From an uncultured Bacteroidales bacterium (lineage in GTDB: Bacteria > Bacteroidota > Bacteroidia > Bacteroidales > FEN-979): 64,000 nt of DNA. Location of the stretch: NCBI GenBank assembly GCA_903885595.1, contig CAISJJ010000250.1, positions 1-64,000 of the forward strand. The letters run 5' to 3'. How positions within the stretch are numbered: position 1 is the stretch's first letter; every line of letters starts with the position of its first letter. The position numbers and the translations under genes were made by a program. The notes beneath the pieces are model-generated. The model was not told the DNA's origin, did no database searches, and saw nothing but the letters and a program-made list of their open reading frames with translations. Shown here in pieces: positions 19,654-30,073 of this stretch.

Positions 19654-20826
19654 CTAATGGCGATTGGATCCATTTGCTTTGACAAACAGAATATCAGTAT
19701 TCAATTTTCTGTCGGTAACTTCTCCCGCAATGATAATATCTTTATCCCTGTTTAAAATCATTGTGTTGCAGGTTTCGTTTAAACCCCCTCCGACCATTTG
19801 CCTCCATTCCATTTTCCCTTTTTGGTTCATTTTCATGATAAAGATAGCAGAAGAATTCTTTTCAAAATTATATAAAGTTCCTCCTATAAAAAAACCCTCT
19901 CCATCACTCGAAACAATGGAAGTTTTTCCAACACAGCCATCCATCTTCAAATCTTCCTGCCAGTTTAATTTTCCTCCGGATGAGATCTGTGCAAACATCA
20001 GATAATTCCTGCAAATTTTTTCTTTCTTGGATATCCCTGAAACAATAATATTCCCCTTGTTGTCCTCAATGGCATCGAAACCTACTTGACAATGAGGTGA
20101 TTCAATTACTTTTTTCCAGATCGTATTTCCATTCCCGTCCATTTTCACCAACGATAAATTTTTAGTCATTTTCTTGCAGTTGCCACAGGTCCCAACCAAA
20201 AGGATGGCATGATCCTTTAATGCGATCAGGTGGTAAGCCTCGGCAGGCTGGGCATCACCGATCGTTTTGGACCAAACCAACCCGCCATTGCCATCAAACC
20301 TGACAACCAGCATTTTGTCACCACCATTACCGGTGGAACTGCTGTTCCCGGCAACGATTATAGAATTATCTTTCAGTGATAATAACTTATACCCTGTCTC
20401 CCCGCTGGTATCACCATGTAATTTTTCCCAAAGCAAATCGCCATCCTGACTAATCCTGCATAGAAAAAGATCAAACGAACTGCTGTTGTTAGCTTGTTCC
20501 CTTCCGGTCAAAACATAGGTATGGTCAGATGATTCTTCAACATCAAATATTTCAAGCCATCTTGATGAATTGATTCCAAGTTCCTTCTTCCAAATTATCT
20601 GTCCATTCTCATCCACTTTAAGAATGAGTCCTTTCATGATTGCCTCCCCGGCAGACACCGTCTGACCGGCGAGCAAATAATTTCCATCCGTGGTTTGAAT
20701 AATAGCATTTACCTTATCCATAAACCTGTTATCATGGATCGTTCTATAAATTTCCTGTCCCGAAACAGAATTCATAAATACCATGATCAAGACTGAAAAA
20801 ATGATGTTTGCTTTCATAAAACACAT
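19654..20826 (-). CDS. secreted hypothetical protein with repeated beta-propeller-like motifs
   Basis: signal peptide then repeats of type DGNGGLVWSKTIGD / DGNGNTIWKKVIE / DENGQIIWKKELG. Confidence 0.7.
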   Translation of the reverse strand: MCFMKANIIFSVLIMVFMNSVSGQEIYRTIHDNRFMDKVNAIIQTTDGNYLLAGQTVSAGEAIMKGLILKVDENGQIIWKKELGINSSRWLEIFDVEESSDHTYVLTGREQANNSSSFDLFLCRISQDGDLLWEKLHGDTSGETGYKLLSLKDNSIIVAGNSSSTGNGGDKMLVVRFDGNGGLVWSKTIGDAQPAEAYHLIALKDHAILLVGTCGNCKKMTKNLSLVKMDGNGNTIWKKVIESPHCQVGFDAIEDNKGNIIVSGISKKEKICRNYLMFAQISSGGKLNWQEDLKMDGCVGKTSIVSSDGEGFFIGGTLYNFEKNSSAIFIMKMNQKGKMEWRQMVGGGLNETCNTMILNRDKDIIIAGEVTDRKLNTDILFVKANGSNRH

Positions 20827-21008
20827 TTTAAGGCTTATTATGAATAAATATTGATACCATTATAATGACTCGTCAAGCATTTTAGCTGGAAGAAATATAA
20901 TGAAAAAAAAGACATTATTTTAGTATACGAAGGGTTAATTTGGCACCATTGGATTTTTCACAAGGAGACGTACCGAAAAAAAAAGGAAAGAACCCGACGA
21001 TGGCCAGT

Positions 21009-21758
21009 TCACCTTACACTGTCCATCCTATGCAAATGCATGCCGGTTAAAGGGAACTCCAATTCAGTTCCGTGATGTGAGATGCGGCAGCGATGGGCTT
21101 TTCGATCTACCGATAAAAGATTCGAACGGTTGATAATGATCGAACGGTTGATCCTGAAAAATCGTGAAGGATCGAGCAATTCTTCAACCCTGCCGATATT
21201 CATTGAAACAACAGCCTTCGTGCCGTTGATCAGGTATATTTCTGTGTAACTCCAGTCAGCCTGGCAGAACACCACTTCCATTGGGTTTATCATAATAAAT
21301 CCATGCCGCGTATTGAACCTGATCTTTTCATGCTGGCTCAGGTAGGAAAACAACCTGTCGATCTTTTCCCTGAGGCGAAGATGCCAGATATCGGTTTTGT
21401 ATCGTTGTAATGCGGCAAATAATTCATCTTTATTGATGGGTTTGAGCAGGTAATCAAAAACACCATGTTTAATAGCAGGAAGAGCATATTTATCTGATGT
21501 TGCCATTAAAATAACAGAGGGTGAAATGTATAGTCTTCTTAAATCGAAAAGACGGTTAAAACCAGATTTGTCAATCAATGCCGCATCGAGCATGATCAGA
21601 TCAGGAATAGATTCGATAAATAACCGCGAAGCCTCAGTCAGGCTTGAGATGTAGCCAAGAATATCAAACTCGGTAACCGACCGGAGGTTAATATCCAGAA
21701 TTTCCCTCGTTAAAGGATCCTCATCGATGATCAGGACGGTGATCTTTTCTGATTTCAT
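21009..21758 (-). CDS. LytTR-family response regulator
   Basis: receiver domain VLIIDEDPLTREIL...MLDAALID...LLKPINKDEL followed by LytTR domain; start assigned at MKSEKITVL. Confidence 0.88.
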   Translation of the reverse strand: MKSEKITVLIIDEDPLTREILDINLRSVTEFDILGYISSLTEASRLFIESIPDLIMLDAALIDKSGFNRLFDLRRLYISPSVILMATSDKYALPAIKHGVFDYLLKPINKDELFAALQRYKTDIWHLRLREKIDRLFSYLSQHEKIRFNTRHGFIMINPMEVVFCQADWSYTEIYLINGTKAVVSMNIGRVEELLDPSRFFRINRSIIINRSNLLSVDRKAHRCRISHHGTELEFPLTGMHLHRMDSVR

Positions 21759-21874
21759 TGTCGAATGATACGGCAACATTAACCCGGAACACAAAGCTAT
21801 AAAAAAACCATGTAAAAGTCAACTGAGCTAGTGCTAATTTTACGGCTAACAATTATTACACTGCTCTTAGCTAT

Positions 21875-21910
21875 GAAAAAAAGGCTGCCCCGAAAATTAC
21901 GAAACAGCCT
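21875..21910 (-). terminator. rho-independent terminator
   Basis: minus-strand AGGCTGTTTCGTAATTTTCGGGGCAGCCTTTTTTT. Confidence 0.8.
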
Positions 21911-21932
21911 CTTTAAAAATCAGAAATGATTA

Positions 21933-22985
21933 TTATATTTTAACTATCTTACTGATGACAACCTTTTTGTCGAAAGTGAAACGCAAATAATAAATACCAG
22001 GGGTCATTCCATTCGCTACCCCGTCAAGTTCTCCGGTGTGCAATCCCTCGGGCTGAACCTGATTCTTAACAAGTTGTAACCTATTTTTTCCCGTCATATC
22101 GTACAACTCAATCGAAACAGGGAGTTCTTTTCTCAGAAAATAGTTATAGGAAATTTGTTCACTGAATGGATTTGGGAACAGGATTACAGAAACATCCGAT
22201 TTATCTACCTGGTTTTGTGGCTCATCCACATTTGTGAGTGCATTGTTTTCGTCACGCTGTTCAAGATTTACAAATGCAGTTTTGGTTACGGTGGGCTCAA
22301 GCGTACTTGTTTGATATTCCATGGAACTAAGACTTAAAACCGGGTATCTCATTCCGGGAGCATACCATAAATATCTGACAGATTTAGAAACAGTTGATCC
22401 GCACATGTTGCGGTCTAATCCATCCCTTGTGATTTTTACACGTAAAGCATTTTTTATAACACGATCGGGGAATATCAGGGTCCCAAAAGCATCTGCACTC
22501 ACAATATAATCGCCACTGACATCAATCCGGGATACTTCCTTGTAAATGGCAATGCCTTCATAAGTATCGGAAAACTGTTCGCCAAAGGAAAACGGATATT
22601 TCATTTTTACGATCGGATCGGAATATACAAGTGTCATTTCCTTTTCAATGTTAAACAAGCCCTTTTCTTCGAAGCCATTCTCACTGAAATTATAAAAATA
22701 TTCATATCCGGTGTCATTAAGCAACAGGTTAAAGTCACTGACTCCCGACAGGTTCTTAGAAGGAACAGATTTAATTATGCTTTCAGGACTCTTACCCGTA
22801 TATTGAATTTTCGAGAAATCCCAAATCTGATTCGCACCGGCATTACCAGGATCAGTATATTGTATTTCGCGATAAACATTTACATCGCCTGATAACAAGG
22901 CATTGTTTTTATAAGTCAACGCGGTTTGTGCCCACAAACTCATCGAAATTACCAGAAGGACGGAAGAAAGTATTACCTTTTTCAT
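21933..22985 (-). CDS. secreted protein with type IX secretion C-terminal sorting domain
   Basis: signal peptide; C-terminus VILFPNPFSEQISYNYFLRKELPVSIELYDMTGK...GIYYLRFTFDKKVVISKIVKI. Confidence 0.88.
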   Translation of the reverse strand: MKKVILSSVLLVISMSLWAQTALTYKNNALLSGDVNVYREIQYTDPGNAGANQIWDFSKIQYTGKSPESIIKSVPSKNLSGVSDFNLLLNDTGYEYFYNFSENGFEEKGLFNIEKEMTLVYSDPIVKMKYPFSFGEQFSDTYEGIAIYKEVSRIDVSGDYIVSADAFGTLIFPDRVIKNALRVKITRDGLDRNMCGSTVSKSVRYLWYAPGMRYPVLSLSSMEYQTSTLEPTVTKTAFVNLEQRDENNALTNVDEPQNQVDKSDVSVILFPNPFSEQISYNYFLRKELPVSIELYDMTGKNRLQLVKNQVQPEGLHTGELDGVANGMTPGIYYLRFTFDKKVVISKIVKI

Positions 22986-23232
22986 AGTTTAAGATTTTTT
23001 AATTAATAATCAGCCTTTCTATTCATAGGTATCAATCATGATAGCATGAAACTGGTTTTTATGAATACCTTTAGCCTCTATTTTTTACAAAAATACTGTT
23101 TTTTTTGTTGGATTATTTCATCATTTTGTTAAATTTTCTGCAAAAATGAATAACCGATTCATTGACAATGGCCTGAAATTGTTATTCCGAAAAAATAATA
23201 TCTTTACACGCGATTAATAAACAGGAAAAATC

Positions 23233-24069
23233 ATGAAGTATATCGGAGCTCATGTGAGCGCTTCGGGTGGCGTTGAAAACGCACCTGTCAATGCGCATGA
23301 CATCGGGGCAAAGGCATTTGCGCTCTTTACCCGAAATCAGAGACAATGGAAATCATCACCGCTCACCAAAAGCAGTATTCAGCGGTTCAAAGAGAATTGC
23401 GAAAAATTTGGGTTTGAGGCAAGGCATATCCTGCCGCACGACAGCTACCTGATCAACCTGGGCCATCCTGAACAGGAAGGTCTTGACAAATCGCGTGAAG
23501 CTTTTCTGGATGAAATGACCCGTTGCGAACAACTGGGCCTCGACCGGCTTAATTTCCACCCTGGCGGGTCATTGGGAAAAATCAGTGATGAAGCGTGTTT
23601 GGAACGTATTGCCGAATCAATCAATACTACCCTGGATAAAACCCATGGTGTTATTGCTGTAATTGAGAATACGGCAGGACAAGGCACAAACCTGGGTTTT
23701 AAATTTGAACAAATCAGGTGCATCATTGATCTTGTAGAAGACAAATCACGGGTTGGCGTTTGTATCGACACATGTCATTCCTTTGCTGCGGGTTACGATC
23801 TGACTTCGGATGCCGCATTTAATGAGACGTTCAGGCATTTCGACGAGACCATCGGTTTTCAATATCTGAAGGCAATGCATATCAACGATTCGAAAAAAGG
23901 TTTGGGAAGCCGGGTCGACCGGCATGACAGCCTGGGGAAAGGAACCCTGGGGCTGGAAGTTTTCAGGCGGCTGATGCACGATCCCAGGTTCGATGACATC
24001 CCACTCATCCTGGAGACACCGGATGAAACAATCTGGAAAGAAGAAATACAGCTTTTATACAGTCTTTAG
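23233..24069 (+). CDS. nfo: deoxyribonuclease IV
   Basis: [76 protein letters not shown]. Confidence 0.96.
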   Translation: MKYIGAHVSASGGVENAPVNAHDIGAKAFALFTRNQRQWKSSPLTKSSIQRFKENCEKFGFEARHILPHDSYLINLGHPEQEGLDKSREAFLDEMTRCEQLGLDRLNFHPGGSLGKISDEACLERIAESINTTLDKTHGVIAVIENTAGQGTNLGFKFEQIRCIIDLVEDKSRVGVCIDTCHSFAAGYDLTSDAAFNETFRHFDETIGFQYLKAMHINDSKKGLGSRVDRHDSLGKGTLGLEVFRRLMHDPRFDDIPLILETPDETIWKEEIQLLYSL

Positions 24070-25164
24070 ACTATTCATCAGCTCGTCTGATAATTTCCAG
24101 AGTTTTTTACCATTTTCCGGGTTTGATGCCTGTTCATCTATCTCTTTCCTGCTCATCAGGAATATATAATCGAATGATTTTCCTTCAAAATCATTCGAAG
24201 CAGCAAGATAAACCACCGGAACAGCAGCTTTGGCCGGCGATTTGAAGAAAACACCAAATACCAGTTTCAACAGCGGTATGAAAATCTTCGGGGCTTCACG
24301 TGCTATGTTCGAATTAACAGGTCCGGGGCACATAGAAAAAACCGAGCAGGTTGTGATTCCATCCGGATTCATCCTGCGCGACAATTCGTAAGAAAAAGTA
24401 GTCAGCAAAAGCTTATAATAACCATACAATTCAATCGATTTACCAATACTATAATCTTTATAGATACCGAAATCATTCCACTGAAAATTTTCCGGATTCC
24501 GGTGACTTTCAGAAGCTACGAATATGATTCTGGGGATTTTTGATTTTCGATTGGCACTGCCCTGATCCGCTTCGTTTCGGTTTTCGGTTATCGTTTTTGA
24601 TGGTTGAATAGTAGTTTTAGGGTTTGACTGGTTGCCTGAATGATCGATCACAGGCATTCCTGAGAAAATCCCAAAACATTCATTTTCAATAAGCAGGTTC
24701 ACAAAGATAAATTTCGAGAAATAGTTTACCATAAACATCTCTTCAAGTCCCTGCCTGGTTTTCCGGCTTTGTTTCGGAACAATCCCGGCATTGCATACCA
24801 GGACATCAATTGGAGTGTATTTGGCTTTGATTTCGGTAACAAGATTATGGATACTGACAGTATCCGAGAAATCAACATGCAGCATGTGAATGTCCTTGTT
24901 CCCAGAAATTTTCTTTACCTTTTCTCCCTGACCGGGAATACCGCTTCTGCATGCCATGATAACCCTGGCTCCCCGCCTGGCCAGGTCAGTAGCAACAGCA
25001 AATCCAAGGCCTGAACTTGCCCCATCGACCAGGACGGTCTTCCCGTCTAAGCGGTCTGAGAGTTTAAGTGTTCCGGCAGGTATTTGTTTGCGAAATAGGT
25101 CAGCAATACCTGTCAGGGTGGCGGTTACCGGATTATCATATTTCCTATGCTTGTTGATTGCCAT
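24055..25164 (-). CDS. SDR family oxidoreductase
   Basis: [62 protein letters not shown]; start assigned at MAINKHRKY; stop region overlaps convergent nfo 3' end. Confidence 0.82.
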   Translation of the reverse strand: MAINKHRKYDNPVTATLTGIADLFRKQIPAGTLKLSDRLDGKTVLVDGASSGLGFAVATDLARRGARVIMACRSGIPGQGEKVKKISGNKDIHMLHVDFSDTVSIHNLVTEIKAKYTPIDVLVCNAGIVPKQSRKTRQGLEEMFMVNYFSKFIFVNLLIENECFGIFSGMPVIDHSGNQSNPKTTIQPSKTITENRNEADQGSANRKSKIPRIIFVASESHRNPENFQWNDFGIYKDYSIGKSIELYGYYKLLLTTFSYELSRRMNPDGITTCSVFSMCPGPVNSNIAREAPKIFIPLLKLVFGVFFKSPAKAAVPVVYLAASNDFEGKSFDYIFLMSRKEIDEQASNPENGKKLWKLSDELMNSLKTV

Positions 25165-26512
25165 ACAGTTCTGATATAAAAAGCTGATAATGTGTTGTAT
25201 GCTTGTCGATATCCGCCTCACTGAGCCCGAAATCAGCCAGTGAATACCTGTGTTCTCCATGCTTTTGGTGCGGATGATCCAATTCATGCTGCCGAAAGCG
25301 TTCGGTAAGCGCGGGAGTTAGTCCCCCGTTCAACTGGTATATTTTCGAAAGTTCACTGATTGAATCGGTGACAAAGTCTTTATAATAGATATCGGTGAAT
25401 TTCAAATTGTTGTTGCCATTCAGCCTATAATCAAGCGCTTTGTCAAGCATATACCCGGTTTTGCGCACCCAGTGATCAGCGACCTGGGTTACATCGACAT
25501 GATTGCTGAATATCATACGATTATAGGTGACCATGCTCAAAAATGAAGGAACGGATTCATAAATTTTCCGATGAGGCCACAGAAAATGAACTTTCCCGAA
25601 GTGTTTCTCGATGAGATCGGGAAATTCAAGATGATGTGGTGTTTTCAGCACCCATCGCTTTGCCGGCTTAATGCATTGCAGGAATTTTAATAACTTGGCT
25701 GCATACGCGTATGCATCAGACTGATCTGTGTGTTCCAGCCAATCTGAATAGGACGGGACATGCATCATCGATTCGGGTGTCGTACTGAGGAAGCTGATGT
25801 CAAGCATCAGGATGTCCTCTTCCGGTTGCATGGCATCAATGGGATGAATGGCAAAAAACCCGGGCGACATGAACTTCAGGGCTTTAACAGAAGTATTTGC
25901 GATGGCAATACGTTTGTCCTTTGGACTTGGATAAAATGGAAGGGGTTGGTGGATGGGTGAATGGGTGAAAGGGTTAGCCGTTGACTGAGTACCATCATGG
26001 GTTGTATGATCTTGAATTAGTGACAGATCGTATAAATCCAGGTTGATCGGAACCGGGTTTATCACCTCCCAGCTTGGGATCACACGATGGTCGGGATCTT
26101 CGGCAAGGAGGCGCTGCATTTTTGTGGTGCCTGTTCGTTGCAGGCCGACAATGATCCATGCAGGATAAATCTCCTGGTCAAGAATCTGTGGGTATTTGTT
26201 AAAAAAATATTCAGCGCGCAAACGAATACTCAATAAGCTGACAAAACGCTGCCAGGTTATGAATCGCCCGATCGGATGGAGGTTAGCCTCTTCGTTCACT
26301 GCCTGCAGCAACCTTTCAAGGGGTTCATCATGAAAATCATTTCCAAAATTATCCAACCCGGTAATTCTCCTGGCAGATCTGATAAGGTCATCCTTATCAA
26401 GCCTGATTTTAGTCCCTAATGAATAAGTTCCTTGCCAGCATTGATTGATTCCTCTGAACCAAAACGGACTTTTACGGAAGTTTTGTTGCACTGCAGGCTG
26501 TTTTTCAATCAT
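25145..26512 (-). CDS. sulfotransferase family protein
   Basis: AWIIVGLQRTGTTKMQRLLAEDP (PAPS 5'-phosphate loop), RWVLKTPHHLEFPD, LWPHRKIYESVPSFLSM. Confidence 0.88.
   Translation of the reverse strand: MIEKQPAVQQNFRKSPFWFRGINQCWQGTYSLGTKIRLDKDDLIRSARRITGLDNFGNDFHDEPLERLLQAVNEEANLHPIGRFITWQRFVSLLSIRLRAEYFFNKYPQILDQEIYPAWIIVGLQRTGTTKMQRLLAEDPDHRVIPSWEVINPVPINLDLYDLSLIQDHTTHDGTQSTANPFTHSPIHQPLPFYPSPKDKRIAIANTSVKALKFMSPGFFAIHPIDAMQPEEDILMLDISFLSTTPESMMHVPSYSDWLEHTDQSDAYAYAAKLLKFLQCIKPAKRWVLKTPHHLEFPDLIEKHFGKVHFLWPHRKIYESVPSFLSMVTYNRMIFSNHVDVTQVADHWVRKTGYMLDKALDYRLNGNNNLKFTDIYYKDFVTDSISELSKIYQLNGGLTPALTERFRQHELDHPHQKHGEHRYSLADFGLSEADIDKHTTHYQLFISELYGNQQA
25953..25976. repeat. in-frame octamer repeat ATGGGTGA x2 + AAGGGTTA inside the sulfotransferase ORF
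   Basis: ATGGGTGA ATGGGTGA AAGGGTTA; encodes NPFTHSPIH. Confidence 0.85.
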
Positions 26513-26622
26513 GATCTTTTCCCTTCATCAACTCCTCATTTAAATCGAATCATCTGAAATTTCGAATGTGGTTTATTTCTCTTATTGAGCCAGTCATACC
26601 AGTTAAAAGCAAAACCTTTCGT

Positions 26623-27819
26623 CTATTTATCAATTTTGTAATTCTGGTTGTTAATTTTAACAATGCGGCAGGCCGGTTCAACCTGTTCCGCACCATCAGC
26701 CAGCCGGTACCAGCGCCACAACATGGTACCTTCAGCATGGCCACAGGTGTTGATCCAGTTAGGCAGTGCCGGAACCTGGTGCGCCACGATGACCCGCACC
26801 GATCCATCCGGTTCATAATGTGCAGAGGCCTTATTGATACATATGGTGAAATACCTGTAATCGAGCGACTCCATCCAGTAATTGTTCAGCTGGAAATTCC
26901 ATGAATCACAATCAGGAGGTTTCACTTCGATCACCAGGGTTTCATCTGGTGCCAGCCGCCAATGACTGTGGTAATATATGATGCGGCCATCGCCTCCGGC
27001 TGCATTTGAAACTTCCGGATCGAACAGCGGCAGCCTGTTTGTATGCTTCTGGTATCCTTTCGCCCATTTTGCAAACATTAACGATGCCCCGGCAACAAAC
27101 ATCGAGGCTGTTTTCAGGCCCTCATCTATCATGGCAGGAGTAACCGGATCAGGGGCAATTCGTCCATCAAGATTTTCAATGGATACTTCTGCGGCAGTTT
27201 CCGTAAACCGGTTTAAAAAGGTTTGTCGGACCATCACCATGCTTGTATCATCTTCAGTTTTCAACCAGTTTTTCCCCCGGGGAGATTTACTCAGGATGAT
27301 TTCAAAACTTCCGTCAGGCTCCAGTTTGAGCCCTGAATGCTCAAGGGAGCCGCATGGAGCCATTCCTCCAGTGGTTCCGTAATTTCCGTTTTGTGTAAAA
27401 AAACCGAGATAATGAACGGTATTTCTTCTGCCGGTCAGGCGATAATCGTATTTTCCAATGATCTGGGCATTAAAATAATAGTTATCCGGATTATCTGCTC
27501 CCAGTTTGACTGTTTCATGCGCCATCCGGCGAAGAACAGGGAATGCGGGGTCGCTGTATTCCACAAATGCCTCCAGTCCTCCACGCGTAAGCCGTGTAAG
27601 ATAACGCAGCCCTTCGGCCTGGTTAAACGCATCACGCGGGGTGCCAGGGTACATGAGTGAAGCGCCGGCCAATTTCAGGTTATCACAGAACTCCTCCCAT
27701 GCTTTCCCTGATTTAACCCTTTCTTCATGGATATCGGTTTCGGTTTTCCCCCGAAGTTTTAATCCGGTCAACCGGATGAATTTTAACATTCCTAAAAAGA
27801 AAAAAAGCAGGTTCCTCAT
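26623..27819 (-). CDS. DUF1214-type domain protein
   Basis: 398 aa; C-terminal DETLVIEVKPPDCDSWNFQLNNYWMESLDYR...VRVIVAHQVPALPNWINTCGHAEGTMLWRWYR. Confidence 0.75.
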   Translation of the reverse strand: MRNLLFFFLGMLKFIRLTGLKLRGKTETDIHEERVKSGKAWEEFCDNLKLAGASLMYPGTPRDAFNQAEGLRYLTRLTRGGLEAFVEYSDPAFPVLRRMAHETVKLGADNPDNYYFNAQIIGKYDYRLTGRRNTVHYLGFFTQNGNYGTTGGMAPCGSLEHSGLKLEPDGSFEIILSKSPRGKNWLKTEDDTSMVMVRQTFLNRFTETAAEVSIENLDGRIAPDPVTPAMIDEGLKTASMFVAGASLMFAKWAKGYQKHTNRLPLFDPEVSNAAGGDGRIIYYHSHWRLAPDETLVIEVKPPDCDSWNFQLNNYWMESLDYRYFTICINKASAHYEPDGSVRVIVAHQVPALPNWINTCGHAEGTMLWRWYRLADGAEQVEPACRIVKINNQNYKIDK

Positions 27820-27868
27820 TTTGACTAGAAATAGCTATTATTGCAGAATCGGCAAAGATAGAAAAAAC

Positions 27869-28666
27869 ATGACTGAGGTAAACGGACAATATGGCAATTG
27901 GGCGCTGGTGGCAGGTGCCGCCGAGGGAATCGGGGAAGGTTTTTGCACCGTACTTGCGGCCACAGGATTCAATATCATTTTGGTGGATCAAAACGCCGTG
28001 GCCATGCATGATCTGGCCATAAAAACCGAAAAGACATTTCAGGTTAAAACCCTTGAGGTAAATATCGACCTGGCCGACGAGAATGCCGCTGACAGGTGCA
28101 TGTACGTTGCTGCATCGAATGATTGCCGGTTTTTAGTTTATGTCGCAGCCTTTAGCCGGGTATGCCGTTTTACGAACCTTAATCGTGCCGAACTCGATGG
28201 ATTCCTGTCGGTCAACACAAGAACCCTCCTCCACCTGGTCCATGGATTCTCGAACAGGTTGATATCGGCCGGAAAAACAGGCGGGATCATCATTGTTTCA
28301 TCGCTTGCCGGATTGATCGGACCACAATACGTTGCGACTTATGCTGCAACGAAAGCCTTTGGCATCAGGCTTACCGAAGCGCTTCATCAAGAACTGGGGG
28401 AACACGGGATTGCAATAACCGTATGCTGTGCCGGAACCGTATCGACGCCAACCTACTGGAAAAGCAAGCCAAATTTTGAAAAAATGAAACCACCTGTGAT
28501 GCAGGCCATTGATGTAGCGCGATATGCTATCGGGCAGCTCGGAAAAAAGACAATGTGTATCCCCGGAATGACGAACCGGTTACAATATTTCTTCCTGATG
28601 AATTTGATCCCCCGCAGAATGGCATCCCGCCTGGTGAACAATGCTATGAAAAAAATGTATGGATGA
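27869..28666 (+). CDS. SDR family oxidoreductase (KAR/17beta-HSD12-like)
   Basis: GNWALVAGAAEGIGEGFCTVLAATGFNIILVDQ, IIIVSSLAGLIGPQYVATYAATKAFGIRLTEAL; start assigned at MTEVNGQYG. Confidence 0.87.
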   Translation: MTEVNGQYGNWALVAGAAEGIGEGFCTVLAATGFNIILVDQNAVAMHDLAIKTEKTFQVKTLEVNIDLADENAADRCMYVAASNDCRFLVYVAAFSRVCRFTNLNRAELDGFLSVNTRTLLHLVHGFSNRLISAGKTGGIIIVSSLAGLIGPQYVATYAATKAFGIRLTEALHQELGEHGIAITVCCAGTVSTPTYWKSKPNFEKMKPPVMQAIDVARYAIGQLGKKTMCIPGMTNRLQYFFLMNLIPRRMASRLVNNAMKKMYG

Positions 28667-28667
28667 A

Positions 28668-28712
28668 AAAAACCACCCTGACAGGCTTGTGGACCCTGTC
28701 AGGGTGGTTTTT
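28668..28712. terminator. bidirectional terminator-like hairpin between SDR and gltA
   Basis: AAACCACCCTGACAGG gcttgtgga CCTGTCAGGGTGGTTT, perfect inverted repeat flanked by A and T runs. Confidence 0.85.
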
Positions 28713-28713
28713 A

Positions 28714-30066
28714 CTAGATGCTTCGTTCTTCCAGGGGAATATAATCCCGTGAGGGTTCGACTGTTTTATATGCAGGGCGGATAATCCTGCGACCGCTGAT
28801 CAACTCTTCAAGCCGGTGTGCACACCATCCGCTGATGCGGGAAATTGCGAATAACGGAGTGAAGAGTTCCTTGGGTATCTTCAGGCATTCGTAAACGAAT
28901 CCGGAGTAAAAATCGACATTCGGGGAGATGAGTTTGTCCTGGGTGCCTTTGAATTCATAGAAAATTCCAGGGCCGATACGTTCGATGGATTCATAGAGTT
29001 TCATCTCATCTTCCCTTCCTTTTTCAATGGAGAGCAGTCTGGCCTTTTCTTTTAACAGGATCGCCCTTGGATCGGATACTGTATAAACGGCATGGCCAAA
29101 ACCATATATTTTCCCTGATTTATCGTGAACCTCCTTGCGGGTAATCTTTCGCAAATACTCGGCGACTTCATCATCATTCTCCCAGTTCTTAACATTGCTC
29201 TTAATATTCTCCATCATCTCAATTACCTGGATGTTTGCACCACCATGCAGTGGTCCCTTGAGCGAACCAATGGCTGCAACAATAGCCGAATAGGTATCAG
29301 TACCGCTTGAACTTACAACCCGTGTGGTGAATGTTGAGTTATTACCTCCGCTGTGTTCAGCATGGAGCACCAGTGAAAGGTCAAGCAATTCTGCTTCCAG
29401 CGCAGTGTAATCATTCCCTTTTAGCATGTAAAGAAAATTTTCTGCTGTGCTGAGTTTTTTATCCGGGTACCTTACTGTAAGCGTATCATAATAGATCAGG
29501 TGCCTCATGGCATTATAAGAATACACCGCAATGGTTGATATCTTGGCAATCAGGCTGATGGATTGTCTCAAAATATTCTCAATCGACGTATCATCGGCCT
29601 TTGCATCCAGGGTATATAATGCCAGGATTGAACGTGCAAGCATATTCATAATGTCCTTGCCTTTCATTGTCAATATCATGTCCCTGTTGAAATTTTCAGG
29701 CAGAGCACGGAGTTCAGCCATGCCAGCCGAAAACATTTCGAGTTCCTCATTCAAAGGAAGACGGCCAAAAAGAAGCAAAAAAACCGTTTCATCGAAACCG
29801 GGGCGTTTTGCTGTCTGGGATCCACGTACCAAATCCCGGATATCAATCCCCCGGTATATTAATTTACCATCGATTGCCTCAAGTTTGCCATCGATTTTTT
29901 CATATCCGACTACGCTGCCCACACGGGTGAGACCAACAAGTACACCTGTGTGATCGGCATTGCGAAGTCCTCGTTTTACATCAAATTGTTTAAATAGGCT
30001 CTCTTCTATTTTACAGGAATCTTCTGTCAGTTTAGCCAGATCCTGAAGGTAGTCTGCTATTATCAT
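28714..30066 (-). CDS. gltA: citrate synthase
   Basis: IDGKLIYRGIDIRDLV, LSLVLHAEHSGGNNSTFTTRVVSSSGTDTYSAIVAAIGSLKGPLHGGAN, YGFGHAVYTVSDPRA. Confidence 0.94.
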   Translation of the reverse strand: MIIADYLQDLAKLTEDSCKIEESLFKQFDVKRGLRNADHTGVLVGLTRVGSVVGYEKIDGKLEAIDGKLIYRGIDIRDLVRGSQTAKRPGFDETVFLLLFGRLPLNEELEMFSAGMAELRALPENFNRDMILTMKGKDIMNMLARSILALYTLDAKADDTSIENILRQSISLIAKISTIAVYSYNAMRHLIYYDTLTVRYPDKKLSTAENFLYMLKGNDYTALEAELLDLSLVLHAEHSGGNNSTFTTRVVSSSGTDTYSAIVAAIGSLKGPLHGGANIQVIEMMENIKSNVKNWENDDEVAEYLRKITRKEVHDKSGKIYGFGHAVYTVSDPRAILLKEKARLLSIEKGREDEMKLYESIERIGPGIFYEFKGTQDKLISPNVDFYSGFVYECLKIPKELFTPLFAISRISGWCAHRLEELISGRRIIRPAYKTVEPSRDYIPLEERSI

Positions 30067-30073
30067 ATTATTT

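Noticed and set aside
26978-27382. 134-aa + strand ORF
   Set aside because: Antisense within the DUF1214-like gene; low-complexity, no family
27641-27868. N-terminal 76-aa extension of the 341-aa SDR ORF
   Set aside because: Antisense to the DUF1214-like gene; SDR homology starts at MTEVNGQYGNWALV
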